From: Sphingorhabdus sp.
Lineage (GTDB): Bacteria > Pseudomonadota > Alphaproteobacteria > Sphingomonadales > Sphingomonadaceae
Length of the DNA stretch: 64,000 nucleotides
NCBI RefSeq assembly: GCF_023910635.1
Contig: NZ_JAAVVZ010000011.1
Coordinates: 1-64,000, forward strand
Direction: 5' to 3'
Shown here: positions 17,134-27,105 of the stretch, piece by piece
How positions within the stretch are numbered: position 1 is the stretch's first letter
How the letters are laid out: each line of letters opens with the position of its first letter
Made by a program: the position numbers and the translations under genes
The notes under the pieces: model-generated
What the model saw: only the letters and a program-made list of their open reading frames with translations
Databases searched by the model: none
Told to the model about the DNA's origin: nothing

Positions 17134-18953
17134 AGTCCAGCAACCGCCAACATGGCCGACCCGCCTTTCTCCGCCTCATCCGCGCCGGCCTGCAGCAACG
17201 CGAACAGCTCACGCCCCGTGCCAACATGCCGTGCCGGCGTCGGCGCTGGCGCGCGGGCCGCCCAAATATCTGCGTCGACCAGAACCGACAATGTTCCGGT
17301 ATTCGCGCAGAGCCGAATGATATCACCATCCTGAAGCTTGGCGATAGCTCCGCCGCGCGCCCCTTCTGGACTTAAATGGATCGCGGCAGGCACTTTGCCC
17401 GACGCGCCGGACATGCGGCCATCGGTTACGAGCGCCACATTAAAGCCCTTATCCTGCAACACGCCTAAGGGCGGGGTCAGCTTGTGCAATTCGGGCATGC
17501 CGTTGGCGACAGGCCCTTGGAAACGGATGACGACAATGACATCTCGATCCAATTCGCCCGCCTTGAACGCCGCCAATGCGTCATTCTGGTCATGAAACAC
17601 GCGGACGGGCGCTTCTATCGTCCAGCGGGCAGGATCGACTGCGCTGGTCTTAAATGTTGCGCGGCCCAAATTGCCCGTCACCAAACGCATCCCGCCATCG
17701 GGGCTGAACGGCGCAGATGGTGGACGCAGCATAGTGTCATCGGCAGTGACGGCTGGCGCATCGCGCCAGACAAGCCGGTCATCCTCTAACATTGGCTCAC
17801 GCCCATAATCGGCCAAATCATTGCCTGCGACGGTCATGATATCGCGGTGCAGCAGGCCGACATCTATCAACTCCCGGATGACATAACCCATGCCGCCCGC
17901 CGCGTGGAAATGGTTCACATCACCCGATCCATTTGGATAGACCCGCGCAATGAGCGGCACAGCCGAGGACAGTTGGTCCAAATCTTCCCAATCGATAATG
18001 ATCCCCGCCGCCCGCGCGATTGCCGGAATATGCAGCGCATGGTTGGTTGAACCACCCGTTGCGAGCAAGCCAACACATGCGTTCACAACAGCCTTTTCAT
18101 CCACGCAAAGGCCCAAGGGCCGATAATCATCGCCATCCCACCCAATTTTACTGAGGCGATGGACGGCGGCACGGGTCAATTCGGTCCGCAATTTCGTGCC
18201 GGGGTTGATAAAGGCGGAACCGGGTATATGCAGCCCCATCACTTCCATCATCATCTGGTTTGAATTTGCGGTGCCGTAAAAGGTGCAAGTGCCCGCGCTA
18301 TGATAAGACGCGGCCTCCGCCTCAAGCAATTCAGCGCGGCCCACTTTACCCTCGGCATAAAGCTGACGCACGCGTTGTTTTTCCTTGTTGGCAAGGCCCG
18401 ACGGCATGGGCCCGGCTGGCACAAGGATGGTCGGCAAATGGCCGAAGCGCAAAGCGCCGATCAACAGACCAGGCACAATCTTGTCGCAAATGCCAAGCAT
18501 CGCGACGCTTTCGAACATGCCATGGCTCAGACCTACCGCCGTTGCCATCGCGATTACGTCGCGGCTGAACAACGACAGCTCCATCGAATCCTGCCCCTGC
18601 GTGACACCATCGCACATGGCAGGCGTTGATCCTGCAACTTGCGCGGTAGCACCAACCTCACGCGCGAAAATTTTCATCTGCTCTGGATAACGGCCATAAG
18701 GCTGATGCGCGGAGAGCATATCGTTATACGCGCTGATAATGCCGATATTCATTGCCTTGCCATCGCGGATCGACGCCTTGTCCTCGCCACTGGCGGCAAA
18801 GCCATGCGCAAGGTTACCGCAGCTTAAAGCCGGGCGGTTAACACCAGCGTCGCGTTGCTTGGCGATCAGGTCGAGATAGGCCCGACGCCCCGGCTTGGAG
18901 CGTTCAATAATCCGCGCAGTGACGGCTTCGATGGTAAAGTGCAATTTATTCAT
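17130..18953 (-). CDS. edd: 6-phosphogluconate dehydratase
   Basis: Iron-sulfur dehydratase of the IlvD/Edd family that converts 6-phosphogluconate to KDPG. The 607-aa length is typical. Signatures include [22 protein letters not shown] written here in part (CDGVTQGQ), [13 protein letters not shown] and, near the end, [22 protein letters not shown]. The cysteines for the cluster lie in MCDGV, GICDKI and GTCTFYG. It overlaps zwf by 8 bp and glk by 4 bp, so it sits inside one operon. Confidence 0.96.
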   Translation of the reverse strand: MNKLHFTIEAVTARIIERSKPGRRAYLDLIAKQRDAGVNRPALSCGNLAHGFAASGEDKASIRDGKAMNIGIISAYNDMLSAHQPYGRYPEQMKIFAREVGATAQVAGSTPAMCDGVTQGQDSMELSLFSRDVIAMATAVGLSHGMFESVAMLGICDKIVPGLLIGALRFGHLPTILVPAGPMPSGLANKEKQRVRQLYAEGKVGRAELLEAEAASYHSAGTCTFYGTANSNQMMMEVMGLHIPGSAFINPGTKLRTELTRAAVHRLSKIGWDGDDYRPLGLCVDEKAVVNACVGLLATGGSTNHALHIPAIARAAGIIIDWEDLDQLSSAVPLIARVYPNGSGDVNHFHAAGGMGYVIRELIDVGLLHRDIMTVAGNDLADYGREPMLEDDRLVWRDAPAVTADDTMLRPPSAPFSPDGGMRLVTGNLGRATFKTSAVDPARWTIEAPVRVFHDQNDALAAFKAGELDRDVIVVIRFQGPVANGMPELHKLTPPLGVLQDKGFNVALVTDGRMSGASGKVPAAIHLSPEGARGGAIAKLQDGDIIRLCANTGTLSVLVDADIWAARAPAPTPARHVGTGRELFALLQAGADEAEKGGSAMLAVAGL

Positions 18954-20391
18954 GCCAGCTCACTCCATCGCGTTCAGTCAGCGCAATCGCCGCATTCGGA
19001 CCCCAGCTTCCCGCGCCATAGGCCTTCGGCTTAAGTGCCGTGGCGTTCCACAACGCCCGTATGGCATCGATCCATGCCCACTGTGCCTCAACTTCATCCC
19101 GGCGGACAAATAGCGTCTGGTCGCCTTCTATGAGGTCGAGAAGCAGTCTTTCATACGCAATCCGCCTGCGCGATCCGGCAAAGGCTGCCGTTAGCGACAA
19201 ATCCAGCGGCACTTCGCGCAAAGTAACCCCGCCCCGGTCCAGTCCGGGTTCTTTTGCCATCACCAACAACCGCACATATTCCTCCGGCTGCAAACGGATG
19301 ATAAGCGTATTTGCCTCAAGTTTACCGCCACGGTCGCGGAATACATTGTGCGGCACGGGCTTGAATTGGATAACAATTTCACTGCGCCGTTCGGGCAGGC
19401 GTTTGCCGGTGCGCAGGAAAAACGGAACACCCTGCCAACGCCAATTGTCGACATAAGCCTTTATCGCAACAAATGTTTCGGTGTCGGACGCTTTGCCCAG
19501 ATCGCTTTCGTAGCTTTTGACCGCATCGCCTTGGACTGCGCCTTCGGTATATTTACCGGTCACAACATCGCCTTCGGCCACAGGACGGAGCGCGCGCAGA
19601 ACCTTGACCTTTTCGTCACGAATGGCGGTGGCATCAAGGCTGGCGGGCGGCTCCATCGCGGTCAGTGCGAGCAATTGCAGCATATGGTTCTGCACCATGT
19701 CCCGCAGCGCGCCCGTATCATCGTAAAAGCCCGCGCGCCCCTCAAGTCCGACAGTCTCGCTCACGGTAATCTGAACATGTTCGATGGCATTGGCATTCCA
19801 CAATGGTTCAAACAACATATTGGCAAAGCGCAACGCCATCAGGTTCTGAACGGTTTCCTTGCCCAGATAATGGTCAATGCGGAAGGTTCGTTTTTCGGGG
19901 AATACGGCATTGACGGCGTCATTGATGTGGCACGAGGACGCAAGATCATTGCCCAAGGGTTTTTCGAGACCAATACGGACATTCTCGCCAGACAGACCGG
20001 CATAATGTAGGCCCTTGATCGTCGCCTCGAACAAAGACGGCGCTGTGGACAGGAAGATCGACAAACCCCCCGAGATATCACCAATTGTCGCCGCCAGTTC
20101 GGCAAAGCCATCAGGATTGGACGCATCCAGCGCGACATAATGCAAACGCAGGAAGAAGGCATCAATCAACCCTTCGGCCTTGCGATCATCGGGTAGAAAT
20201 TCGCACAATGCCGCACGCGCCATCTCGCGGAAGGCGTCGTCGGTCAGGGCGCTTCGGGCGGTGCCAAATATCCGCAAGTTCGGATCGATCAAGCCATCGG
20301 CATGCAAAGCGTATAAGGACGGCAGCAGCATTCGGCGCGAAAGGTCGCCCGTCGCCCCGAACAGCAGCAAGGTTGAGCTATGGTCGCGCAT
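18946..20391 (-). CDS. zwf: Glucose-6-phosphate 1-dehydrogenase
   Basis: First enzyme of the Entner-Doudoroff and pentose phosphate routes. The 481-aa product has the dinucleotide loop [18 protein letters not shown] and the substrate-binding signature [14 protein letters not shown]. The ATG at 20391 has AGGAG at the right distance; an earlier start at 20433 does not match the family. It is the promoter-proximal gene of the sugar operon, with a dispersed repeat beginning about 100 bp upstream. Confidence 0.96.
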   Translation of the reverse strand: MRDHSSTLLLFGATGDLSRRMLLPSLYALHADGLIDPNLRIFGTARSALTDDAFREMARAALCEFLPDDRKAEGLIDAFFLRLHYVALDASNPDGFAELAATIGDISGGLSIFLSTAPSLFEATIKGLHYAGLSGENVRIGLEKPLGNDLASSCHINDAVNAVFPEKRTFRIDHYLGKETVQNLMALRFANMLFEPLWNANAIEHVQITVSETVGLEGRAGFYDDTGALRDMVQNHMLQLLALTAMEPPASLDATAIRDEKVKVLRALRPVAEGDVVTGKYTEGAVQGDAVKSYESDLGKASDTETFVAIKAYVDNWRWQGVPFFLRTGKRLPERRSEIVIQFKPVPHNVFRDRGGKLEANTLIIRLQPEEYVRLLVMAKEPGLDRGGVTLREVPLDLSLTAAFAGSRRRIAYERLLLDLIEGDQTLFVRRDEVEAQWAWIDAIRALWNATALKPKAYGAGSWGPNAAIALTERDGVSWHE

Positions 20392-20493
20392 TCCGTCGAT
20401 CTCCTGGCAAGGCAGCAGACATTTGCCGTGCAATTCGTCCTTCCCTTTATCCGGAAGCGGCGGGGCGTCTAGCGCTTATTCGTATGCAAGACT

Positions 20494-20760
20494 TAGGGTC
20501 AGGACTACTTAAATCCACCTTCGCGGCGTCAAAATGGCAAAGATATCGAAGGAAAATGTCCGCCGCAGGCAGTTATTCTGCCTGCAAGGGCATTTTGCTT
20601 TGAGATCGCAGCCATTTTGGCGTCCTTCGGATTTGACCCATATTGTCCATTGCCACGTTGGCAAGCTTGGACTTAGAACCACTAAGTCCTGCGCTTGCCG
20701 CCTTGCACTGAACAATATGGCCTCAAACCGCGAAGGTGGCTTTAAGTAGTCCTGACCCTA
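20494..20760. repeat. 267-bp long copy of the TAGGGTCAGG palindromic repeat
   Basis: The ends are TAGGGTCAGGACTACTTAAA and TTTAAGTAGTCCTGACCCTA, a perfect 20-bp inverted match even though both arms differ from the family consensus (CCACTT/AAGTGG). Inside lies a second hairpin, GCAGGCAG-TTATT-CTGCCTGC, and a pairing CCATATTGT/ACAATATGG. Its right TAG (20758-20760, minus strand) is the stop codon of the acyltransferase gene. It is the same length as the copy at 35327-35593. Confidence 0.92.
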
Positions 20761-21792
20761 GCTTTGTGCCCAAGCGCGCTGTTCGGCCATGCCCATGGAA
20801 ATGAGGATCGGTTCATCCTGCTGCCGCGCCTGAAAGTCCGCTTTGCTCGACAGACCGCGCCAGCCCGAAGCGATCAGCGCCTGCACCGTTGGTGCGCCTA
20901 AGGTTGTTCCGGGGCCGAGGACAATGATCGTGTCGGGCGCGAATTCGGCGGCTGCGACCTGAACTGCGCGGGTAAAATCATAGCTGTCGGTCAGTTGCGC
21001 GCCAAGCGTGTAGTTATAAATGGCCTCATGGCTGAACGCGCGGGGGGACCAAATCCGGCCCTGCCCGTCAATCGCGGGAATTTCGCCAGCCCCGAAATCG
21101 GTCATTGGGTTTTCGGCCCGCGCCATTGGAACGATGTGGTTTAGCAAGGGGCTATGGAATGCGGCGTGGTGCATAAGGCGCATCGGGAAGCGGTCGTCCT
21201 TGGGCAACCGCTCCATCAGCCATTTCAGCCCGGCGTCGTCTGCGGCGAACACAATCATCCCGCCCAAGCGAATGGAAATGTGGACATTAATGTGTGATAC
21301 TGTCTGCGCTTCCTTCAACAAGTTATTGATAAGAAGTATTTTGTCTTGGATAATTTTCCAGTCATTATCAACGATTGACCAGACAATCTGCCCGCCGGTT
21401 CCATGCTGATGCATGATCCCGCCCATATTGTTGACGAGCCGCGCCCCGCCCGCAAGATCGACGATGCCCGCGCAAGCCAATGCCAGATACCAACCCATGG
21501 AGTTGCCTGTTATCGCGACAATCTCATATTGTTCGCGGTCAATCGCGGCGAAGTCCGCCATTGCGCAGGCGTAGATCAACGCCGAGGCATTATCGCCGGT
21601 CATATGAACCGATGGCGTGTATTTGTCTGCACTATCAAGCTGCGAGACAGTCTCCTGCCCCTTCGCCGCCCGCACGGCGTCCAAGGTGGCTATTATCCCC
21701 CCTCGCGCCGCATGATGCGCCCGAAGATAGCCAAGCTCTGCGGCGTTATATGTCCCGCGTCCGGGGCAGATTACTAAAGCGCGTTTTTTCAT
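20758..21792 (-). CDS. FabD-like acyltransferase paired with a 2-oxoacid dehydrogenase E1
   Basis: A 344-aa alpha/beta-hydrolase-fold acyltransferase resembling malonyl-CoA:ACP transacylases. The nucleophile elbow reads GNSMG (Ser98) where FabD has GHSxGE, and it lacks the usual Q-x-Q-G-S-Q N-terminal box, reading VICPGRGTYN instead. A later MRLMHHAAFHSPLL could hold the catalytic His. It overlaps the downstream-starting E1 gene (21789) by 4 bp, so the two are co-translated. Together they may load an acyl group made by oxidative decarboxylation onto a carrier, but this is inference. The stop codon is inside a dispersed repeat. Confidence 0.7.
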   Translation of the reverse strand: MKKRALVICPGRGTYNAAELGYLRAHHAARGGIIATLDAVRAAKGQETVSQLDSADKYTPSVHMTGDNASALIYACAMADFAAIDREQYEIVAITGNSMGWYLALACAGIVDLAGGARLVNNMGGIMHQHGTGGQIVWSIVDNDWKIIQDKILLINNLLKEAQTVSHINVHISIRLGGMIVFAADDAGLKWLMERLPKDDRFPMRLMHHAAFHSPLLNHIVPMARAENPMTDFGAGEIPAIDGQGRIWSPRAFSHEAIYNYTLGAQLTDSYDFTRAVQVAAAEFAPDTIIVLGPGTTLGAPTVQALIASGWRGLSSKADFQARQQDEPILISMGMAEQRAWAQS

Positions 21793-23981
21793 GCCACCGC
21801 CGCCCGTGCGGCTTCGATAATGGACTCTTTGCTCGGCAAAACCAGTTCCGCCGCCGGTCCCAACGGAATGAAGCAGTCCTCGGCAGTAATCCGGCTGACG
21901 GCATCGCCGCGTCCTGCCTCGGTCAATAGGGTCATCAACTTCTCGCTGAGGCTTCCCGACTTACGGCATTCATCGACTATCAGGATTTTCCCGCAATCCG
22001 CCACCGCCGCAACAATCGCCTCGGCATTTAACGGGTGTAGCCAGCGTAGATCGATAATCCGCAGGTCAATCCCTCCCGCCTTCAACTCATCCGCAGCCTG
22101 ACGCGACAGAAAATAACCATTTCCGTATGTTATGATCGCAAGTTCATTACCTTTGCCAAATTGACCAAGCGCACCAAGCAAAATAACATTGTCCTGATCC
22201 GGTGCCATATAAGGTGCAGTCCACGCACCGTCGCCCGGCTGTTGCAGGTCGGTTATATGATAGAGCGCGATAGGCTCAATAAAGACCACAACCCGCCCGT
22301 CCTCATGCGCCAGACGGACGCATTCCCGCAACATCGCTGGCGCGTCAGCGGCGCTGGACGGACAAGCGACGATGATACCGGGAATATCGGTAAGGACGGC
22401 CAGGCTGTTGTCATTGTGGAAATGCCCGCCAAATCCCTTTTGATAAGGCAGGCCAGCAATGCGGATGACCATCGGGTTGCGATATTGCTTGTTTGAAAAG
22501 AAGGATAAGGTTGCCGCTTCGCCACGGATCTGATCCTCGGCATTGTGCAGATAGGCCAAAAACTGGATTTCGGGAATCGGCACAAAGCCGTTATGCGCCA
22601 TGCCAATGGCGAGGCCCAAGATCGTTTGTTCGTCCAGCAATGTGTCGAACACACGCACGGCGCCGAATTTCTCCTGCAACCCCTGCGTCACGCCATAAAC
22701 GCCGCCCTTGCGCGCGACATCTTCGCCAAACACCGCGACATTGGGATATTGCAGCATGATGTCCGCTAAGGCAAAATTGATGCTCTTGGCCAAGGTCGCT
22801 GGCTTGGCAAGGTTACGCGCGTCATGCGCGAACAGGGCATCACGTTTCGCCGCATCGGGCATGGGTTGCGGCGGCTTTTCGAATTTTGCGGGTTCAATCG
22901 ACGCCATAACCTCTGCCGCCGTTAACAGTCGCGGCTTCGCCAGCGCATCGCGTGCCACGCTGTCGACCCGGGCACGCATATCTTCATAGCGCGCCACTAT
23001 CTCCGCGCCTGACATGCCCGCTTGTTCATGCAAGATACGCGCGCTGTGTAGCAAGGGGTCCTGCGCCTCGGCAGCCTCGATCTGTGCAATAGGGGCGTAG
23101 CTTAATTCAACGTCCGCCCCGGCATGCCCCATCAGTCGGATCGTCTGCATGTGCAGGAAAACCGGCTTGCGCCGCGTGCGGGCATAGGTCACCGCTTGTG
23201 CGCATCCGCGCAAGGCATCGTTCATGTCCGCACCGTCGCAGCTAATGTAATGCAGCGCCGGCCTATGTGCGAAATTGGCCGCGATCCACCCGCCCGGTGT
23301 GCGCACGGAAATCCCAATGCCATTATCCTCACACAGGAACACGATCGGCATAGGCAAATGCTGATACGCCGCCCAACATGCGGCGTTGAACGCACCTTGC
23401 GACGTTGAATGGTTCGCAGACGCATCACCAAATGAACATAGGATTATCGAGTCATGCGGCAACACCGCGTCAGCAAGCTGCAGCCGCTGCGCCATGCCAA
23501 GCGAATGCGCCGCGCCCACGGCCTTAGGCAGATGTGAGGCAATCGTACTGGTCTGCGGCGGAACAAAGGTGTGGGCGCATCCCAATACTTTGTGCCGTCC
23601 GCCCGAAATCGGGTCATCGGCTGACGCGGCGAAGGACAAGGCCATGTCATGCAAGGGCGTCAGGCCGCCGGCTTGCTTCTTACGCTGGATCAGGAACGCA
23701 GCATCGCGGTAATGCAGGAATGCCATATCGGTCGAGCGTGTTGCGGCGGCCATGGCCGCAGTGCCCTCATGCCCCGAACTGCCAATGGAATAGAAAGTCT
23801 TGCCCTTGGAACGCCGCGCCCAAAGGTCGAGATGGCGACTCATGATTTGTGTGTCGAACAAATCGACAAGCACGTGCGGCGCAACCATTTCGGCGGTGGG
23901 GTTGGTGCGCGAAGATGGAAAGTCATGCGCAGCGACGCGACGGGAAAATGTCTCGTCCAAGATCGTGGGGCGGTCAAACAT
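21789..23981 (-). CDS. Fused alpha-beta E1 component of a branched-chain 2-oxoacid dehydrogenase-like enzyme
   Basis: A 730-aa thiamine-diphosphate enzyme with both E1 subunits in one chain. The alpha half carries the TPP motif starting GDASANH (Gly185) and ending in CEDNGIGIS, plus YHRD-like FLHYRDAAF. The beta half (from about residue 395) has GEDVARKGGVYGVTQGLQEKFG, LPYQKGFGGHFHNDNS and the C-terminal transketolase domain. Fusions of this type are found in Bacteroidetes and some proteobacteria. No E2 or E3 gene is nearby; the only partner is the acyltransferase, which overlaps it by 4 bp. Substrate is not determinable from sequence. Confidence 0.85.
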   Translation of the reverse strand: MFDRPTILDETFSRRVAAHDFPSSRTNPTAEMVAPHVLVDLFDTQIMSRHLDLWARRSKGKTFYSIGSSGHEGTAAMAAATRSTDMAFLHYRDAAFLIQRKKQAGGLTPLHDMALSFAASADDPISGGRHKVLGCAHTFVPPQTSTIASHLPKAVGAAHSLGMAQRLQLADAVLPHDSIILCSFGDASANHSTSQGAFNAACWAAYQHLPMPIVFLCEDNGIGISVRTPGGWIAANFAHRPALHYISCDGADMNDALRGCAQAVTYARTRRKPVFLHMQTIRLMGHAGADVELSYAPIAQIEAAEAQDPLLHSARILHEQAGMSGAEIVARYEDMRARVDSVARDALAKPRLLTAAEVMASIEPAKFEKPPQPMPDAAKRDALFAHDARNLAKPATLAKSINFALADIMLQYPNVAVFGEDVARKGGVYGVTQGLQEKFGAVRVFDTLLDEQTILGLAIGMAHNGFVPIPEIQFLAYLHNAEDQIRGEAATLSFFSNKQYRNPMVIRIAGLPYQKGFGGHFHNDNSLAVLTDIPGIIVACPSSAADAPAMLRECVRLAHEDGRVVVFIEPIALYHITDLQQPGDGAWTAPYMAPDQDNVILLGALGQFGKGNELAIITYGNGYFLSRQAADELKAGGIDLRIIDLRWLHPLNAEAIVAAVADCGKILIVDECRKSGSLSEKLMTLLTEAGRGDAVSRITAEDCFIPLGPAAELVLPSKESIIEAARAAVA

Positions 23982-24029
23982 AGCCCGCGATGATTAGCGC
24001 CAAAAGACGCAAAAGCCACAGCAAAGTGA

Positions 24030-24210
24030 TAGGGACAGGACCACTTAAATCCACCTTCGCGGTTTGAGGCCATACTGTTCAGTGCAAGGCGGCAAGCGCA
24101 GGGCTTAGTGGTTCTAAGTCTAGCTTTGCCAACGCGGCAATGGACAGTATGGGTCAAATCCGAAGGACGTCTTGACGCCGCGAAGATGGATTTAAGTGGT
24201 CCTGACCCTA
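24030..24210. repeat. 181-bp copy of the TAGGGTCAGG palindromic repeat
   Basis: It begins TAGGGACAGGACCACTTAAA (one variant base) and ends TTTAAGTGGTCCTGACCCTA. Compared with the 267-bp copies it lacks the GCAGGCAG hairpin block and lies in the opposite internal orientation (TTCGCGGTTTGAGGCC first, GACGCCGCGAAG last). It separates the 5' ends of the divergent E1 and TonB-receptor genes, so it may influence both promoters. Confidence 0.9.
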
Positions 24211-24379
24211 ATTTCAATCGCGCGATTAAATTGCTGGATTTGTCAAATTTCGGCGATAAGATGGGACGAAGAGGGTTCTTCTTCCCGGACTTTTCCCACC
24301 CGGGAAGCGTTGAGAGCGCCGCCAGCCTTATATGAGCAGCAAATGCCAATGGGTTGTCGGTTAAATGGAGGAGAGAGAA

Positions 24380-27034
24380 ATGCGTCGTTTTAATCGTGTA
24401 ATCACGGCTGCCTTGTGCGGCACCATCTGCAGCGCGATGTTAGTGCCAGCAGCTTATGCTCAAACAGCCCAAGCCGAAGAAGATAGTGGTGATGAACCCA
24501 TTATCGTGACCGCCACATTGCGTGCAATGGATGTGCAAGACATTCCGCTTGCCGTGACCGCAGTCGCGCCAGAGGCACTTGAGCGTGAAGGCGTGTCCGA
24601 CATTAAATCGCTTTCGTCGATTTCGCCAAGCTTTAACATTCAGTCATCACAGACCGAAACGCAGGGCACCTCTATTAAAATCCGTGGTGTTGGCACAACG
24701 GGCAACAACACCGGCCTTGAAAGCTCGGTCGGTGTTTTCATTGATGGTGTTTATCAATCCCGCCCCGGTGTTGCGTTGGGCGATCTTGTCGACCTTGAGC
24801 GCCTCGAAATTCTGCGCGGTCCACAGGGCACGTTGTTCGGGCGCAATACCTCAGCAGGCGCTTTGAACATCTCGACAAAGCGCGCCAATCTCTCTGAAGT
24901 CGAGGGATTTGCTAACGCCTCTTATGGCAACTACAACTTCATGAATGTGCAAGGCGGGATCAGCGTCCCCATTGCACAGGATGTCGCCGCAGTTCGCTTG
25001 TCAGGCACCTGGCGCAAGCGTGACGGTTTCTTGAAAAGCTCTACTGGCGCCGAAAGCAATAACCGCGATCGCTATATGCTTCGTGGGCAGTTGTACATGG
25101 AGCCAAACGCCGATCTAAGCATCCGCCTGCTGGCGGATTATTCTAAGGTCGACGAAAACTGCTGTGACGCTGTGATAGTTCGCGAAACGGAACTGGCGCC
25201 ATTTTCTGCGTTCCATGGCTTGGCGAATGATGGCGTTGTCGAATCCGGCCAGTCGGCGCTTAAAAATCTGGCAACGAACAGCCAGACGTTTTTCAATGGC
25301 GCAAAACAATGGGGCGTTTCTGGTGAAGTAAAATGGGATTTTGGTGGCGCAAAGCTGACGTACATCGGTTCCTATCGCGACTTTAAATCCAGCTCGACAG
25401 CTGAGTCCGATTTCACAAGCCTGAAAATTTTCACAACAGGTGTCGGTGGCTCAATCCAAGCGCCGGGCGTTTTGCCAAACGGTGACCGGATTAAAACCTT
25501 CACCCAAGAACTGCGGTTGCAAGGCACGGCTCTTAACGACTCTCTGGATTGGTTGATCGGTGGTTTCTATTCCAAGGAAAAGATTGCCGCTCAGCAAACC
25601 ATGTCCTTCGGTGCCGATTTTCAAGCGGCAAATAGCGCATTTAACTTTGGCCCAGCAGCAGGTGTGAACCCGCTATTTGCCCTGACTGCTTTGGGATCTG
25701 GCGGAACAGCAGCTGCTCCGACGTTTGGTGCGCCGGTCAATTCGAACAATTCTTTTGGCAACAACCTGTTTTCTCAAGATGCCGAAAGCTATTCAATCTT
25801 CACCCACAACGTTTTCAACGTAACGGATAAGCTAAGCCTTACCATCGGCGCACGCTATGTTTCTGAGACGAAAAAAGCGGCGTTCAATCAGCTTAGTGCA
25901 AGTAATCAGGCATGTCAGGCTATTGCAAATGGCGCACTTACACCGAACGGACCACTTTCGTTATTGACGAACGTCGGTGGCCTCAACCCCACTGGTCTGG
26001 CGGGGTATTACGGTGTTGTAGGTCTCTCATGCTTTCCATTCGCCGTGCCTGTTAACTTGACGGCACCCACCGTCGTGGGCGGAGGCCTCGCGAGCAGCTA
26101 CCTTCCATTACCGCGGCTGTGGTCTAATACCTTCAAAGATGATGAAATCACCTACACTGCGCAAGCTGGTTATAAAGCCAATGAAGACCTGTTAATCTAC
26201 GCTGGATTTAGTCACGGCTTCAAGTCAGGTGGTTTCAATCTTGATCCAACGGCAGCCAATCTTCAGAACTCGGTGGCAATAATTCAGGCACAGAGACTGG
26301 GCCTCCCAGCAGTAGCACCAGTTTACGCCGACCCACGGTTCAAATCCGAAAAGGTGGATCAAATCGAAATTGGCGTGAAGGCAACCTTTGGCCCGATTAA
26401 GGCAAATCTTGCATTGTTTGACATGAAGATGAGCGACTTCCAGGTCCTTGAATTCACTGGCGTCCAATTCTTGACCTTTAACGTCAATTCGGCGCGTTCA
26501 ACCGGCGCGGAACTCGAATTGTTTGGTGACTTCGGTAACTACATGAATGCTAATCTTGCCCTGACCTACGCCGATGCACGTTACCCAAGCAATTGCGCCG
26601 ACGGTGTTGCCGCAAGCGCTCTTGGCTCTGTGGTGCGTCTCTGCGGACAAGACCTGACCAATGCGCCGAAGTTCACAGGCGTAGCCGGACTGACCTATGA
26701 TGGCCCACTCAACAGCTCAGGTTGGGGTTTACTGGTTAACGGTAGCGTCAATTATTCGGACAGCCGAACAACCCGGACAATTGATCTCGACACGAACAAT
26801 CTACCCATCCCGCTCGCTCGGCAGGAAAACTACTTCAAGATGAACGCACGCATTGGGCTTACCACGCCGGATGAACGTTATACCTTTGAACTATGGGGTA
26901 CGAACCTGACGAATGAAATCACACGCGGCATTACGGCCAATACGCCGCTGCGTGGCGCAGCTGGAACGCGCTCGTTGATCGGTTTCGTGGAAGAACCCCG
27001 CATGTACGGCCTGACCGTCCGCGCTAAGTTCTAA
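24380..27034 (+). CDS. TonB-dependent receptor
   Basis: An 884-aa outer-membrane beta-barrel importer. The N-terminus is a signal peptide (MRRFNRVITAALCGTICSAM, cleavage likely after PAAYA), then a TonB-box-like acidic stretch with EPIIVTATLR, the plug domain (SSISPSFNIQSSQ, RGPQGTLFGRNTSAGALNI) and a long barrel ending in AKF with the terminal aromatic typical of outer-membrane proteins. The start at 24380 follows GGAGGAGAG. Sphingomonads carry many such receptors; the substrate is unknown. The adjacent beta-oxidation genes are convergent and not in an operon with it. A strong bidirectional terminator follows. Confidence 0.94.
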   Translation: MRRFNRVITAALCGTICSAMLVPAAYAQTAQAEEDSGDEPIIVTATLRAMDVQDIPLAVTAVAPEALEREGVSDIKSLSSISPSFNIQSSQTETQGTSIKIRGVGTTGNNTGLESSVGVFIDGVYQSRPGVALGDLVDLERLEILRGPQGTLFGRNTSAGALNISTKRANLSEVEGFANASYGNYNFMNVQGGISVPIAQDVAAVRLSGTWRKRDGFLKSSTGAESNNRDRYMLRGQLYMEPNADLSIRLLADYSKVDENCCDAVIVRETELAPFSAFHGLANDGVVESGQSALKNLATNSQTFFNGAKQWGVSGEVKWDFGGAKLTYIGSYRDFKSSSTAESDFTSLKIFTTGVGGSIQAPGVLPNGDRIKTFTQELRLQGTALNDSLDWLIGGFYSKEKIAAQQTMSFGADFQAANSAFNFGPAAGVNPLFALTALGSGGTAAAPTFGAPVNSNNSFGNNLFSQDAESYSIFTHNVFNVTDKLSLTIGARYVSETKKAAFNQLSASNQACQAIANGALTPNGPLSLLTNVGGLNPTGLAGYYGVVGLSCFPFAVPVNLTAPTVVGGGLASSYLPLPRLWSNTFKDDEITYTAQAGYKANEDLLIYAGFSHGFKSGGFNLDPTAANLQNSVAIIQAQRLGLPAVAPVYADPRFKSEKVDQIEIGVKATFGPIKANLALFDMKMSDFQVLEFTGVQFLTFNVNSARSTGAELELFGDFGNYMNANLALTYADARYPSNCADGVAASALGSVVRLCGQDLTNAPKFTGVAGLTYDGPLNSSGWGLLVNGSVNYSDSRTTRTIDLDTNNLPIPLARQENYFKMNARIGLTTPDERYTFELWGTNLTNEITRGITANTPLRGAAGTRSLIGFVEEPRMYGLTVRAKF

Positions 27035-27050
27035 ATAAACGACACAAACA

Positions 27051-27086
27051 AAAAGGGCGGCCTCCGCGTGGAGGTCGCCCTTTTTT
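27051..27086. terminator. Bidirectional intrinsic terminator
   Basis: AAAAGGGCGGCCTCC, loop GCGT, then GGAGGTCGCCCTTTTTT: a long stem with one mismatch, flanked by A4 on one side and T6 on the other. It lies between the convergent TonB receptor and fadJ-like genes and can serve both. Confidence 0.9.
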
Positions 27087-27105
27087 GTGCCTTGCTTTCT
27101 GGTTT

